From contig JAJFHA010000023.1 in the NCBI GenBank assembly GCA_021775875.1, positions 1-51,577 of the forward strand: a DNA stretch of 51,577 bases. Direction: 5' to 3'. Under the pieces are notes generated by a model. The model made no database searches. It worked only from the letters and a program-made list of their open reading frames with translations, and was not told where the DNA came from. Positions within the stretch are counted from its first letter, which is position 1, and every line of letters begins with the position of its first letter. This document shows positions 1-8,664 of the stretch, piece by piece. The DNA comes from Hyphomicrobiales bacterium. GTDB lineage: Bacteria > Pseudomonadota > Alphaproteobacteria > Rhizobiales > NORP267. A program made the position numbers and the translations under genes.

Positions 1-252
1 CATCTCTTCATAGGCAGCACCTTCACCGGCTTCTGATTTTTTAATGGCGCGGGTGATATTATCCTTCGGCATACTCTGGGCGCGGGCATTCTGCATCGCC
101 AGCCTGAGGCGCGGGTTACCGTCAGGGTCCGGACCCCCAGTATTGGCAGCAACGGTGATATCCTAGGACAGCTTGGAAAACAGCTTGGAGCGCTTTTTAT
201 CCTGCGCCCCTTTGCGGAACATGATGTTCTTAAATTTTGAATGGCCAGCCAT
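1..252 (-). pseudogene. yebC: YebC/PmpR-family regulator, interrupted by an amber codon, 3' end off window
   Basis: Translating the minus strand from the ATG at 252 gives [20 protein letters not shown], the typical N-terminus of YebC/PmpR DNA-binding or translation-associated proteins. Codon 30 (165-163) is TAG, where family members normally carry Lys or Arg just before the E/D-I-T-V-A-A segment. Reading through, the frame stays open and family-like to the window edge (codon 84), including [16 protein letters not shown] and [12 protein letters not shown]. The gene is therefore intact except for one nonsense codon. A sequencing error, a recent mutation or readthrough are all possible. The upstream neighbour on the same strand is a YmdB-type phosphodiesterase, and a 254-bp inverted-repeat element fills the gap between them. 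Family identity is secure; functional status is not. Confidence 0.85.
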
Positions 253-300
253 GAATTTAACCCAAACCTGTAATTACTTTGATGCGTATATGCCTGTGAT

Positions 301-554
301 CGTTTCTTATTCTTGTTGCAACATTTGGTGGCCCAAATCAGCCCACCGGCTAGGCGCAATGCGTAGCGCGATCTGGTAGATCGAGCAAGCCTTGCAACAA
401 CGCCGATGGGCTGATTTGGGCCACCGAAGGCCACCTTTTTGCGCTTTCTGGACTTCGTTGTGCTTTATTTGTGGTCAACCAGACCACGGCACAAAGCACG
501 CCTCGCCAGCAAACGCAAAAAGTCGGTCAAATGCGGCAACAAGAATAAGAAACG
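301..554. repeat. 254-bp nested inverted-repeat (MITE-like or structured) element
   Basis: This is the 304-base stretch between yebC and the YmdB-type gene; I see no gene in it. The outer arms 301-319 and 536-554 are perfect 19-bp inverted complements. Inside lie two further hairpins: 327-350 pairs with 402-425 (23 of 24 positions), and 435-443 pairs with 514-522, enclosing 460-466 with 493-499 and 471-476 with 482-487. The whole can fold as a closing stem with two side stems. No target-site duplication is obvious and no transposase is inside. It may be a non-autonomous mobile element, or a structured leader in the ymdB-yebC transcript. Confidence 0.7.
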
Positions 555-556
555 GT

Positions 557-1378
557 CTAGCTCCAGAAAGCTGGCAAGACCGGCTCTAATTGTCCGCCGA
601 TCCTGAGCGGCCAGATATCCGTGGCCAGCCCGGTTTTATCGTCCGTCTCCACAACCACGCCGCAGATAGTAGCTTCGCCACGGGCTGGCTCAAATCGCTT
701 GGCCCCGATCTTGGTGGTGAAGCGGCGCAGCGGTTCTTCCTTGTCCATCCCGATCACCGAATTGAAATCGCCGCACATCCCGGCATCCGTAATGAATGCC
801 GTGCCGCCATCAAGGATGCGGTGATCCGACGTCGGTACATGGGTATGGGTGCCAACCACCATGCTGGCGCGACCATCGGCAAAATGCCCCATGGCCTGTT
901 TTTCAGACGTTGTCTCGCAATGCATATCGATCAGGATCGCACTAGCCACATCGCCCAAAGGGCACGCGGCCAGTTCGCGCTCAATGGCCGCGAACGGATC
1001 ATCCAGCGGATCCATGAAAATGCGTCCCATAACATTGATCACAAGCACATGGGCACCATTTCGACCGGTGATCAGATTGGCACCCCGCCCCGGTGTGCCG
1101 TCAGGATAATTGACGGGCCGCAGCAGCCGGTCTTCGCGTTCGATAAAAACCAGCGCCTCTTTCTGGTCCCACGAATGGTTGCCAAGGGTGATCGCATCAG
1201 CGCCAGCGTCGCGGAGGTCATCATAAATTTTTTCGGTAATGCCGAATCCGCCAGCCGCATTTTCGCCGTTGATGACAACAAAATCTATATTTTGTTGTTC
1301 AATCATGTCCGGCAATCTCTCAATGACCGCATCGCGGCCGGATTGCCCGACAATATCTCCCAGAAACATCAACCTCAA
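557..1378 (-). CDS. TIGR00282/YmdB-family metallophosphoesterase
   Basis: A 273-residue calcineurin-like phosphoesterase. Metal-ligand motifs are visible in order: GDIVG at residues 7-11, NGEN at 37-40, GNHSWD at 66-71, then DMHCE and VGTHTHVPTSD further on. Characterised relatives (YmdB) hydrolyse 2',3'-cyclic nucleotides; transfer of that activity here is by homology. The start is probably the TTG at 1378, giving the family-typical MRLMFLGDIVG; an ATG four codons in (1369) would also keep the metal site. The TTG overlaps the stop of the upstream cyclo-ligase gene by three bases, so translation is likely coupled. yebC lies downstream on the same strand. Confidence 0.9.
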   Translation of the reverse strand: MRLMFLGDIVGQSGRDAVIERLPDMIEQQNIDFVVINGENAAGGFGITEKIYDDLRDAGADAITLGNHSWDQKEALVFIEREDRLLRPVNYPDGTPGRGANLITGRNGAHVLVINVMGRIFMDPLDDPFAAIERELAACPLGDVASAILIDMHCETTSEKQAMGHFADGRASMVVGTHTHVPTSDHRILDGGTAFITDAGMCGDFNSVIGMDKEEPLRRFTTKIGAKRFEPARGEATICGVVVETDDKTGLATDIWPLRIGGQLEPVLPAFWS

Positions 1379-2001
1379 GACACCTGCTCCCCGGCCCTGA
1401 AAAGGCCCCCGGCCTTGAACAGGCCCTTTTCCGTCAAGATCCAGTCTAGCGGCACGTCATGAGCTTCGCGCGGCACTTCGTCAACCTCTTGCCCTGAAAA
1501 TGCCAGCCCGACCGAAATGATTTTGCCGTTGGTACCAAGCCTGGCCAGCGTCCGGTCATAAAACCCACCGCCATAACCGATCCGGTATCCGGCCCGGTCA
1601 AACCCGAGCAGCGGCACCAGCAAAATATCCGGCACCAGATTGGCAGCCTCCGGCAATGGCACCGGGATATCCCACACGCCTGGAACGGTCGGATCCCCCG
1701 GCCCCCATTGGCGAAAACCGAGGGGCTGGTTCGGCGCAATGATGAACGGAAGCACCGTCACACATTCAGCCTTATTCAACGCCGCCATCAGCGCCAGACA
1801 ATCCAATTCTGAATTGAATGGATAAAAACCAGAAACCACACGCGCCGGGCCAGCGGAATTTATGTCTTTATCTGCAAACCATTCAACAACGTTATCAGCA
1901 ATTTCGCGTGACGCTGTTTCGCGAAATGCCGCGCCAAGATCATCCCGGCATTTTGCCAGATATGTTCGCAAGGCTGGTTTGTTGTCCGGGGATGGCTGCA
2001 A
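1375..2001 (-). CDS. 5-formyltetrahydrofolate cyclo-ligase
   Basis: Converts 5-formyl-THF to 5,10-methenyl-THF with ATP in folate one-carbon metabolism. The C-terminal half carries the diagnostic RIGYGGGFYDRTL phosphate/folate loop, preceded by VPLLGFDRAG. I place the start at TTG 2001 (LQPSPDNKPALRTYL), with a CAGG about eight bases upstream, giving about 208 residues, near family length. An open frame continues to an ATG at 2079, but those extra 26 residues run into the 6S RNA 3' region and look non-native. Position next to 6S RNA and zapA matches the widely conserved zapA-ssrS-fau order. The stop overlaps the next gene's start. Confidence 0.88.
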   Translation of the reverse strand: MQPSPDNKPALRTYLAKCRDDLGAAFRETASREIADNVVEWFADKDINSAGPARVVSGFYPFNSELDCLALMAALNKAECVTVLPFIIAPNQPLGFRQWGPGDPTVPGVWDIPVPLPEAANLVPDILLVPLLGFDRAGYRIGYGGGFYDRTLARLGTNGKIISVGLAFSGQEVDEVPREAHDVPLDWILTEKGLFKAGGLFRAGEQVS

Positions 2002-2084
2002 GACGAATACCTGAAAAAATATGCGCTGGTCGAAACTGGCGGGCCGCAACGGGCGTTGAAGGGATAGAACCCGGGACACCTAGA

Positions 2085-2225
2085 GTATAGGTGGGTGCCG
2101 AATATCCGAACCCACGGGTCCGGTCAGGGTCAGCTCCCTTAGGGATTGAAAGGGCCCTGGGAAATAAGCTTCTGGCGCACCGCACAGCACCGCCTGTTCG
2201 TAATTTAGGGTGCAACACCCAAAAT
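2085..2225 (-). ncRNA. ssrS: 6S RNA (SsrS), approximate ends
   Basis: The 180-base gap between zapA and the cyclo-ligase gene on the minus strand is where proteobacterial 6S RNA usually lies. The transcript contains segments resembling alphaproteobacterial 6S: GCGGTGCGCCAGAAGCTT near 2175, GGGAGCTGACCC near 2135, and GGGTTCGGATATTCGGCACC near 2100, which can pair as arms around a central bulge. 6S RNA mimics an open promoter and sequesters sigma-70 RNA polymerase. Identity rests on synteny plus recalled consensus, not on a covariance search, and the ends are estimates. The mature RNA is probably co-transcribed with the cyclo-ligase gene. Confidence 0.72.
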
Positions 2226-2263
2226 AGCCATATGCACAATTGCGATCAGGCGTAAAAAATCGA

Positions 2264-2629
2264 TCAGGATTCCGAATCACCCATTTGCGCGCTAAGTGAT
2301 TCGATTCGCTGCGCCGCTGTATCGAGCGTTTGCGCGACAGAATTCTGGGCTCCTTCCAGCCGATCGGCGATTGATGTTCTGGCCATTTTCATTTGTTGCA
2401 ATTCGGCCTCCAGTGCTTCAATTTTTCGCCGCGACTCACCAAGCTCATCTACCACCATGACGCCAGCCATCAACAACAGTCTGGTATCTCCTACCTGACC
2501 GAAAGCCACTTTCATTTCTTCAACATAATTATTGAGATAATTGGCAAGACCGGTCAGATGGCTTTCCTGACCATCATCACACGCCATTTTATAGCTGCGC
2601 TCGTTAATGGTAACGGTTACCTGAGACAT
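2264..2629 (-). CDS. zapA: Cell division protein ZapA
   Basis: A 121-residue FtsZ-associated protein that crosslinks protofilaments at the division ring. The N-terminal globular part (MSQVTVTINERSYKMACDDG, then LTGLANYLNNYVEEM) matches the ZapA fold. A region of hydrophobic LLLMAGVMVVDEL leads into a C-terminal coiled coil (about residues 62-118) typical of the tetramer stalk. The start ATG at 2629 follows a GAGGAAATT ribosome-binding site. It lies directly upstream of 6S RNA, and a DUF4164 coiled-coil gene ends 46 bases upstream on the same strand, a pairing common in alphaproteobacteria. Confidence 0.92.
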   Translation of the reverse strand: MSQVTVTINERSYKMACDDGQESHLTGLANYLNNYVEEMKVAFGQVGDTRLLLMAGVMVVDELGESRRKIEALEAELQQMKMARTSIADRLEGAQNSVAQTLDTAAQRIESLSAQMGDSES

Positions 2630-2675
2630 AAAATTTCCTCGAAATTCAGTGACTTAAACAATATTTTTGCTCGCA

Positions 2676-2951
2676 TTAATCCCGGTCCAGAATGCCTTCA
2701 AAGGCTTCTGTCGCCAAGGCCAGCCGGCGGCTGACTTCCTCATTGACGCGCTCTAATTGGGCATTGCGGGCGCGAACCTGATCCAGTTCCTGGGCCAAAC
2801 GTGAGCGGTCTTCAGACAGCGCCTGAACCTCACCCTGGAGGTTATCAATCGCGCCTTCGCTGATGCTGCGCCGTTGTGTCGCAAGCTCCAGCCCGGCAAT
2901 AGCGGTCTGCAATCGCTTGGCAGCAACTTCAATGGAAGTGTCATCACTCAT
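2676..2951 (-). CDS. DUF4164-family coiled-coil protein
   Basis: About 91 residues, almost entirely predicted coiled coil with Glu/Arg/Gln/Leu heptads (for example LQGEVQALSEDRSRLAQEL). I favour the ATG at 2951 (MSDDTSIEVAAKRL) over one seven codons upstream, because the shorter start matches the usual N-terminus. DUF4164 proteins commonly sit just before zapA in alphaproteobacteria. The function is not established; a division-associated partner of ZapA is an inference from position. No membrane segment or catalytic motif is visible. Confidence 0.75.
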   Translation of the reverse strand: MSDDTSIEVAAKRLQTAIAGLELATQRRSISEGAIDNLQGEVQALSEDRSRLAQELDQVRARNAQLERVNEEVSRRLALATEAFEGILDRD

Positions 2952-3125
2952 TCTGGCGGACCTCGTCACCAAAAATTCGGCAGAGGAAACATATATTACC
3001 TCTCATGACCGAAAGTTTATGCTGAGCAACAGGTTAGCGCAACGTGTTTAGCCATTGATGCAAGTTCAACCCCAAGTTTTATCCAATTGCAGGCATACAC
3101 AATCACGAATCGCTGCTGCTGCTCG

Positions 3126-3153
3126 TTGACTCGTATGAGCCAAGTGGTATTTG
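3126..3153 (+). promoter_or_regulatory. Candidate sigma-70 promoter for tkt operon
   Basis: TTGACT at 3126-3131 is separated by 16 bases from TATTTG at 3148-3153, in the divergent region between the DUF4164 gene and tkt. This would start transcription about 60 bases before the chosen tkt ATG. The -35 is near consensus and the -10 is weak. The rest of 2952-3219 shows no other gene. Confidence 0.4.
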
Positions 3154-3219
3154 TTTCGCCCGAAAGGCGCAGGGCCCCATTTCCTGCGCCATATCCAAAC
3201 CACAGGCGTGTTTAAATTA

Positions 3220-5265
3220 ATGTCCGCAGCTTCATCCAAAGCAGCCGATGCTGCTGCCACCCCGCCCGGCGGAACGGATCAGCAAAAATTGCGAACGATG
3301 GCGAATGCCGTCCGCGCACTTTCCATGGATGCCGTCCAGGCCGCAAATTCCGGACATCCCGGTATGCCCATGGGTGCCGCAGATTTTGCTACCATCCTGT
3401 TCGCTAAATTCCTGAAATATGATCCAACCGACCCGAAATGGCCGGACCGGGATCGCTTTGTCCTCTCTGCCGGTCATGGTTCGATGCTGCTTTATGCGTT
3501 GCTGCACCTGGTCGGTTATGAAGACATGACAATGGACCAGATCAGGAATTTCAGACAACTCGGCTCGAAAGCCGCCGGTCATCCTGAATTTGGCTTCGCC
3601 GAAGGCATCGAGACCACTACCGGACCTCTCGGCCAGGGTCTGGCGACTGCGGTTGGCATGGCCATTGCCGAACGTCATATGAATGGTGTTTTCGGCGACG
3701 ATCTGGTGGATCACCATACTTACGTGATCGCAGGCGATGGCGACCTGATGGAAGGGATCAGCCACGAAGCGATTTCCCATGCCGGGCAATTGCGCCTGTC
3801 CCGTCTGATTGTATTGTTTGACGACAACGAAATCTGCATCGATGGGCCGGTTACCATGTCCGAGACCGGCAACCAGCAAGCCCGCTTTGAAGCCGCCGGT
3901 TGGCACGTCCAGTCAATCGATGGCCACGACATGGAAGCAGTGGCTGGCGCTATCGAAGCCGCCAAGAACAGCGATCGCCCGAGCATGGTCGCCTGCCGCA
4001 CAAAAATCGGTTTCGGCGCGCCCAACAAAGAAGGTACATCGGGCGCCCATGGCAGCCCACTGGGCGACGAAGAAATTGCCGCCACCAAAGCCGCAATTGG
4101 CTGGGAAGGTGGCCCGTTTGAAATTCCAACCGATGTGCGCGACGCTTGGCGACTTGCCGGCCTGCGCGGTGTTAAATCCCGCAAAGCCTGGCAGAAACGG
4201 CTCGACGATCTGGGCAATGGTGCCAAGGCTGAGTTTGAGCGCCGGGTCCGTGGCGACTTGCCCGCCGGACTTGATGAAGCCCTGATTGCATTCAAGGCCG
4301 ATGCCAGCAAGGCCGGCGACAAGATCGCCACGCGGTCCGCCTCAGGCAAAGTTCTCGAAGTGGTCAACGGCATCGTGCCAGAAACCATTGGCGGCTCTGC
4401 CGATCTGACCGGGTCGGTGAATACCCTCACCTCCCAGTTGGAAATATTGAATTCAGATAATTATGCCGGTCGCTATATCCATTACGGCATCCGCGAACAT
4501 TCCATGGCTGCCGCCATGAACGGTATGGCATTGCATGGTGGCGTGATCCCTTATTCCGGAACGTTTCTGGTGTTTTCCGATTATTGCCGCCCCGCCATTC
4601 GCCTGTCCGCCCTGATGCACCAGCGTGTCATTTACGTCATGACCCATGATTCCATCGGGCTTGGCGAAGACGGCCCGACCCATCAGCCGGTTGAACATCT
4701 GGCAAGCCTGCGGGCCATGCCCGGTGTGCATGTTTTCCGCCCTGCCGATATTGTTGAAACAGCAGAATGCTGGCAATTGGCATTGACCCGTACCGATGGC
4801 CCAAGTGTCATGGTGCTGACCCGCCAGGGCTTGGCGACTTTGCGCAGCGAGCACAATGATAAAAACCTGGCCCGCAAGGGCGGCTATATTCTTAAAGCGG
4901 CGTCCGACGATGCCAGTGTAACTTTGGTCGCCACCGGATCAGAAATTGAAATTGCCGCCAACGCCCAGGCCACGCTTGAAGCGGACGGGATCCCGACCTG
5001 CCTGGTATCTCTGCCCTGCTGGGAATTGTTTGCCGCACAAAGCGAAAAATATCGTCACGGCGTAATCGCGCCGGATTCAATCCGGATTGGTATCGAGGCG
5101 GCGGTGTCTTTTGGTTGGGAACGCATCATTGGTGAAAACGGGACTTTCATCGGCATGCAGGGTTTTGGAGCGAGCGCCCCGGCAAACGAATTATACGCGC
5201 ATTTCGGCATCACCGCAGACGCCATGGTTGAAGCGGCAAAAGCGAAACTCGCCGCACAAGACTAA
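3220..5265 (+). CDS. tkt: Transketolase
   Basis: Thiamine-diphosphate enzyme that moves two-carbon ketol units between sugar phosphates in the pentose phosphate pathway. Visible signatures: SGHPGMPMGAADFA near the N-terminus, the ThDP motif GDGDLMEGISHEA, LIVLFDDNEICIDG, and the pyrimidine-domain segment IHYGIREHSMAAAMNGMALH followed by GEDGPTHQPVEHLASLRAMP. The start at 3220 (MSAASSKAADAAA) gives 681 residues; an upstream ATG at 3151 would add 23 atypical residues and overlap the promoter. It heads a plus-strand run with gap, pgk and fba, linking pentose phosphate and triose metabolism. The gap gene follows after 32 bases. Confidence 0.95.
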   Translation: MSAASSKAADAAATPPGGTDQQKLRTMANAVRALSMDAVQAANSGHPGMPMGAADFATILFAKFLKYDPTDPKWPDRDRFVLSAGHGSMLLYALLHLVGYEDMTMDQIRNFRQLGSKAAGHPEFGFAEGIETTTGPLGQGLATAVGMAIAERHMNGVFGDDLVDHHTYVIAGDGDLMEGISHEAISHAGQLRLSRLIVLFDDNEICIDGPVTMSETGNQQARFEAAGWHVQSIDGHDMEAVAGAIEAAKNSDRPSMVACRTKIGFGAPNKEGTSGAHGSPLGDEEIAATKAAIGWEGGPFEIPTDVRDAWRLAGLRGVKSRKAWQKRLDDLGNGAKAEFERRVRGDLPAGLDEALIAFKADASKAGDKIATRSASGKVLEVVNGIVPETIGGSADLTGSVNTLTSQLEILNSDNYAGRYIHYGIREHSMAAAMNGMALHGGVIPYSGTFLVFSDYCRPAIRLSALMHQRVIYVMTHDSIGLGEDGPTHQPVEHLASLRAMPGVHVFRPADIVETAECWQLALTRTDGPSVMVLTRQGLATLRSEHNDKNLARKGGYILKAASDDASVTLVATGSEIEIAANAQATLEADGIPTCLVSLPCWELFAAQSEKYRHGVIAPDSIRIGIEAAVSFGWERIIGENGTFIGMQGFGASAPANELYAHFGITADAMVEAAKAKLAAQD

Positions 5266-5297
5266 TTATACGATAGCTACAACTTCAGGAGATTTTC

Positions 5298-6308
5298 ATG
5301 ACGATACGTGTCGCAATTAACGGCTTTGGCCGGATCGGTCGATTGGTTCTTCGGGGCATTATCGAATCAGGCCGCACCGATATTCAGGTTGTCGGGATCA
5401 ACGATCTGGGACCGATTGAAACCAACGCCCACCTGTTGCGCTACGATTCAGTTCATGGCCGGTTCCCCGCCAAGGTTGAAGTCGGCGATGGCGTCATCGA
5501 TATCGGCAAAGGTCCGATCCGGATCACCGCTGAACGCGACCCGTCAAAACTGCCATGGGGCGAACTGAACGTTGATATCGCACTTGAATGTACCGGCATT
5601 TTTACAGCCAGCGAAAAAGCTGCCGCCCATCTGGAAGCTGGCGCCAGGCGCGTCTTGATTTCAGCCCCGGGTGCCGGTGCCGACAAAACCATCGTCTTTG
5701 GCGTCAATGATGATCAGCTGACCGCCGATGATATCATCGTTTCCAACGCGTCCTGTACCACCAATTGCCTGGCCCCTGTTGCCATGGTGTTGAATAACGA
5801 GATTGGCATCGAAAAGGGGTTCATGACCACGATCCATGCCTATACCGGTGACCAGCCGGTGCTCGACACCATGCACAGCGATTTGTATCGCAGCCGTGCC
5901 GCTGCCATGTCGATGATCCCCACATCAACCGGTGCGGCCAAGGCCGTCGGGTTGGTAATGCCTGAACTGGATGGCAAACTGGACGGCGTATCTGTGCGCG
6001 TCCCGACCCCGAATGTGTCGATGATCGATCTCAAGGTGATCACCAACCGGGCCACCAGCGCAGACGAAGTCAATGCCGCCATGGTCAAGGCGTCAGAATC
6101 TAATCGCCTCAATGGTATTCTTGAAGTGACGGACGAGCCGCTTGTTTCCAGCGATTTCAATCACAACCCGGCATCATCAACATTTGCCACGCCGCAGACC
6201 AAAGTCATGGATGGTAATCTGGTCCGGGTGCTTAGCTGGTATGATAACGAATGGGGCTTTTCCAACCGGATGGCGGATACTGCGCTGGCAATGGCGAAAT
6301 ATCTGTAG
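5298..6308 (+). CDS. gap: Glyceraldehyde-3-phosphate dehydrogenase
   Basis: A 336-residue NAD-linked type I GAPDH. The Rossmann motif [13 protein letters not shown] is at residues 7-19, and INDLG at 34-38 supplies an Asp that favours NAD over NADP. The catalytic SNASCTTNC is at 149-157 with nucleophile Cys153, and the C-terminal [13 protein letters not shown] is typical. An AGGAGA ribosome-binding site stands before ATG 5298. It catalyses oxidative phosphorylation of GAP to 1,3-bisphosphoglycerate, the substrate of Pgk encoded 31 bases downstream. Second gene of the tkt-gap-pgk-fba run. Confidence 0.96.
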   Translation: MTIRVAINGFGRIGRLVLRGIIESGRTDIQVVGINDLGPIETNAHLLRYDSVHGRFPAKVEVGDGVIDIGKGPIRITAERDPSKLPWGELNVDIALECTGIFTASEKAAAHLEAGARRVLISAPGAGADKTIVFGVNDDQLTADDIIVSNASCTTNCLAPVAMVLNNEIGIEKGFMTTIHAYTGDQPVLDTMHSDLYRSRAAAMSMIPTSTGAAKAVGLVMPELDGKLDGVSVRVPTPNVSMIDLKVITNRATSADEVNAAMVKASESNRLNGILEVTDEPLVSSDFNHNPASSTFATPQTKVMDGNLVRVLSWYDNEWGFSNRMADTALAMAKYL

Positions 6309-6339
6309 CCCCGGAAACATCTCTAAACCGGCACCCATT

Positions 6340-7518
6340 ATGAGCCCGCATAAAACCCTCGACAATATCGATGTCGCCAACAAACGGGTGCTTGTGCGCC
6401 TCGATTTGAACGTGCCGATGCAAGACGGCAGGGTCAGCGACATGACCCGGATCGAACGCGCTGTGCCGACCCTAACCGAATTGCTGGATAAAGGCGCGGC
6501 GGTGCTTGTGCTGTCACATTTCGGCAGGCCGAAAGGCCAGGTAGTGCCGGAAATGTCTCTTGCGCCGATCGCCGGGCCACTTAGCGAAGTATTGGGCCAA
6601 CCCGTCCGCTTCATCAATATAGATTGGTCAGCGCCAGACGCTGGCAACGTGAATTCCGGCGAAATTGTCCTGCTGGAAAATACCCGTTTCGCGCCCGGCG
6701 AAGAAGCCAACGACCCAGCATTTGCTGAATCGATGGCGGCACTTGGCGACATTTTTGTGAGCGATGCCTTTTCCACCGCCCACCGGGCACATGCGTCGAC
6801 CGAAGGCATTGCGCACATTCTGCCAACGATCGCCGGTCGTGCCATGCAAGCCGAACTGGATGCTCTGGAAGCTGCCTTGCAGACACCCAAGAAACCTGTT
6901 CTGGCGCTTGTGGGCGGTGCCAAAATTTCGACCAAGCTGGAGCTGATCGGCAATCTGTCAGCTAAAGTTGATGGCCTGATAATTGGCGGCGGTATGGCCA
7001 ACACGTTTCTTGCGGCCAAAGGTATCAATGTCGGCAAATCGCTTTGCGAACACGATCTGCTTGAGACCGCACGCAAGGTCAGCGAGACAGCCGCAAGCCA
7101 TGGCTGCGAAATCATTTTGCCGGTGGATGCGATTGTCGCGACCGAATTTGCGTCAGGGGCACCATCCAAAGCCGTATCTCTGAAGGACATTGGCAACGAT
7201 GATATGGTACTCGATATCGGCCCCCAAAGCGTCGCTGATTTGAACGCCCGCATAGACAATGCCGCAACACTCGTATGGAACGGCCCACTCGGGGCGTTTG
7301 AGATCGAACCATTCGATAAAGGCACCAACATGGTCGCCCGGCACGCGGCAGCCCTTACCAAGGCTGGCAAGCTGGTATCGGTGGCTGGTGGCGGCGATAC
7401 GGTTGCGGCGTTGGTCCATGCCGGTGCTGCTGACAATTTTACCTACGTTTCGACCGCTGGTGGCGCGTTTCTTGAATGGCTTGAAGGCAAAGACCTGCCA
7501 GGCGTCCAAGTGCTCTGA
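6340..7518 (+). CDS. pgk: Phosphoglycerate kinase
   Basis: A 392-residue monomeric kinase making ATP from 1,3-bisphosphoglycerate. Motifs: [15 protein letters not shown] (substrate-binding signature) near the N-terminus, [32 protein letters not shown] at the hinge, and C-terminal [13 protein letters not shown] chose ATG 6340 ([16 protein letters not shown]) because it gives the usual start; the open frame continues upstream but through the gap gene. It sits between gap and a class I aldolase gene, as in many alphaproteobacteria. Confidence 0.96.
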   Translation: MSPHKTLDNIDVANKRVLVRLDLNVPMQDGRVSDMTRIERAVPTLTELLDKGAAVLVLSHFGRPKGQVVPEMSLAPIAGPLSEVLGQPVRFINIDWSAPDAGNVNSGEIVLLENTRFAPGEEANDPAFAESMAALGDIFVSDAFSTAHRAHASTEGIAHILPTIAGRAMQAELDALEAALQTPKKPVLALVGGAKISTKLELIGNLSAKVDGLIIGGGMANTFLAAKGINVGKSLCEHDLLETARKVSETAASHGCEIILPVDAIVATEFASGAPSKAVSLKDIGNDDMVLDIGPQSVADLNARIDNAATLVWNGPLGAFEIEPFDKGTNMVARHAAALTKAGKLVSVAGGGDTVAALVHAGAADNFTYVSTAGGAFLEWLEGKDLPGVQVL

Positions 7519-7628
7519 AACGAGACAGCAAACGGTTAATTGAGTGCCGACTGGTTCGGCAATGACACAGGCCGAAACAGACCGGCCAACGGAAAAGAAG
7601 ATACACTAGAGAAGGTGGAAATTAGATC

Positions 7629-8651
7629 ATGACGGAACGTCTCGAAGATATTGCCCAGGCAATGGTTGCGCCCGGCAAAGGTATTCTGGCAGCGGATGAA
7701 AGCACGGGAACCATCAAGAAAAGGTTCGATTCCATCGGCGCGGAGTCTACCGAAGACAACCGCCGCGATTACCGTGAAATGTTATTCCGCACCACCAACG
7801 CCATGGAAACCTGTATTTCCGGCGTAATCCTGTATGACGAAACCATTCGCCAGAAAGCCGCCGACGGCACCCCGCTCGTGGACCTGATCAAGGCCGCTGG
7901 AGCGATCCCCGGCATCAAGGTAGACGCAGGTGCCAAGGAGCTCGCTGGCGCACCCGGCGAGAAAGTAACCGAAGGCCTGGACGGGCTGCGCGAACGCCTC
8001 AACGAATATCACGGTCTTGGCGCACGGTTCGCCAAATGGCGCGCCGTCATTGATATCAACGACGATATCCCGAGCGACTATTGCCTGCGTGCCAACGCCC
8101 ACGCCCTCGCTCGTTACGCAGCCCTTTGTCAGGAAGCCGGCATTGTACCGATCGTCGAACCCGAAGTGTTGATGGATGGGAACCACGATATCAACCGCTG
8201 CTGGCAAGTTACCGAAGCCGCCCTCAACGCGCTTTTTGACGAAATGTACGCCCAGCGTGTTGTTCTTGAACAAGCCATTCTGAAACCAAATATGGTGATT
8301 TCCGGCAAGAAATGTGCAACCCGCGCGGGCGTCGATGAAGTCGCGGAGATGACCGTGCGCTGTTTGAAACGCACTGTCCCGTCAGCCATTCCGGGCATCG
8401 CATTCCTGTCTGGCGGTCAGTCGGATGAAGAAGCCACCGCCCACCTCTCGGCCATGAACGCGGCATACGACGTGGCGTGGAAATTATCCTTTTCCTACGG
8501 CCGCGCCTTGCAGGCGGCACCTCTGCAGGCATGGGGTGGCAAAAGCGAGAATGCCGCCGATGCACAAGCTGCATTCGCCCACCGCGCCCGGATGAACAGC
8601 CTGGCCGCAACTGGCAAATGGTCGGTTGATCTCGAGCAGAGTTCGGCTTAA
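7629..8651 (+). CDS. Class I fructose-bisphosphate aldolase
   Basis: A 340-residue Schiff-base aldolase that cleaves fructose 1,6-bisphosphate to DHAP and GAP. The N-terminus carries GKGILAADESTGTIKKRF, typical of the animal/plant-like class I family. The motif AILKPNMVISG contains the Schiff-base lysine (about residue 218), and IVEPEVLMDG precedes it. LSGGQSDEEAT forms the phosphate loop. A GAAGGTGG ribosome-binding site precedes ATG 7629. The 110 bases after pgk contain no obvious terminator, so co-transcription is plausible. The class I form in a bacterial glycolytic operon is common in alphaproteobacteria. Confidence 0.95.
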   Translation: MTERLEDIAQAMVAPGKGILAADESTGTIKKRFDSIGAESTEDNRRDYREMLFRTTNAMETCISGVILYDETIRQKAADGTPLVDLIKAAGAIPGIKVDAGAKELAGAPGEKVTEGLDGLRERLNEYHGLGARFAKWRAVIDINDDIPSDYCLRANAHALARYAALCQEAGIVPIVEPEVLMDGNHDINRCWQVTEAALNALFDEMYAQRVVLEQAILKPNMVISGKKCATRAGVDEVAEMTVRCLKRTVPSAIPGIAFLSGGQSDEEATAHLSAMNAAYDVAWKLSFSYGRALQAAPLQAWGGKSENAADAQAAFAHRARMNSLAATGKWSVDLEQSSA

Positions 8652-8664
8652 GGCCGCCTGATCC

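Noticed and set aside
3232-3906. Minus-strand open frames inside tkt
   Set aside because: Shadows of tkt; no ribosome-binding site or conserved motif.
6177-7436. Long antisense open frame (419 codons) opposite pgk
   Set aside because: It mirrors the codon structure of pgk and has a low-complexity Ser/Ala composition with no family signature.
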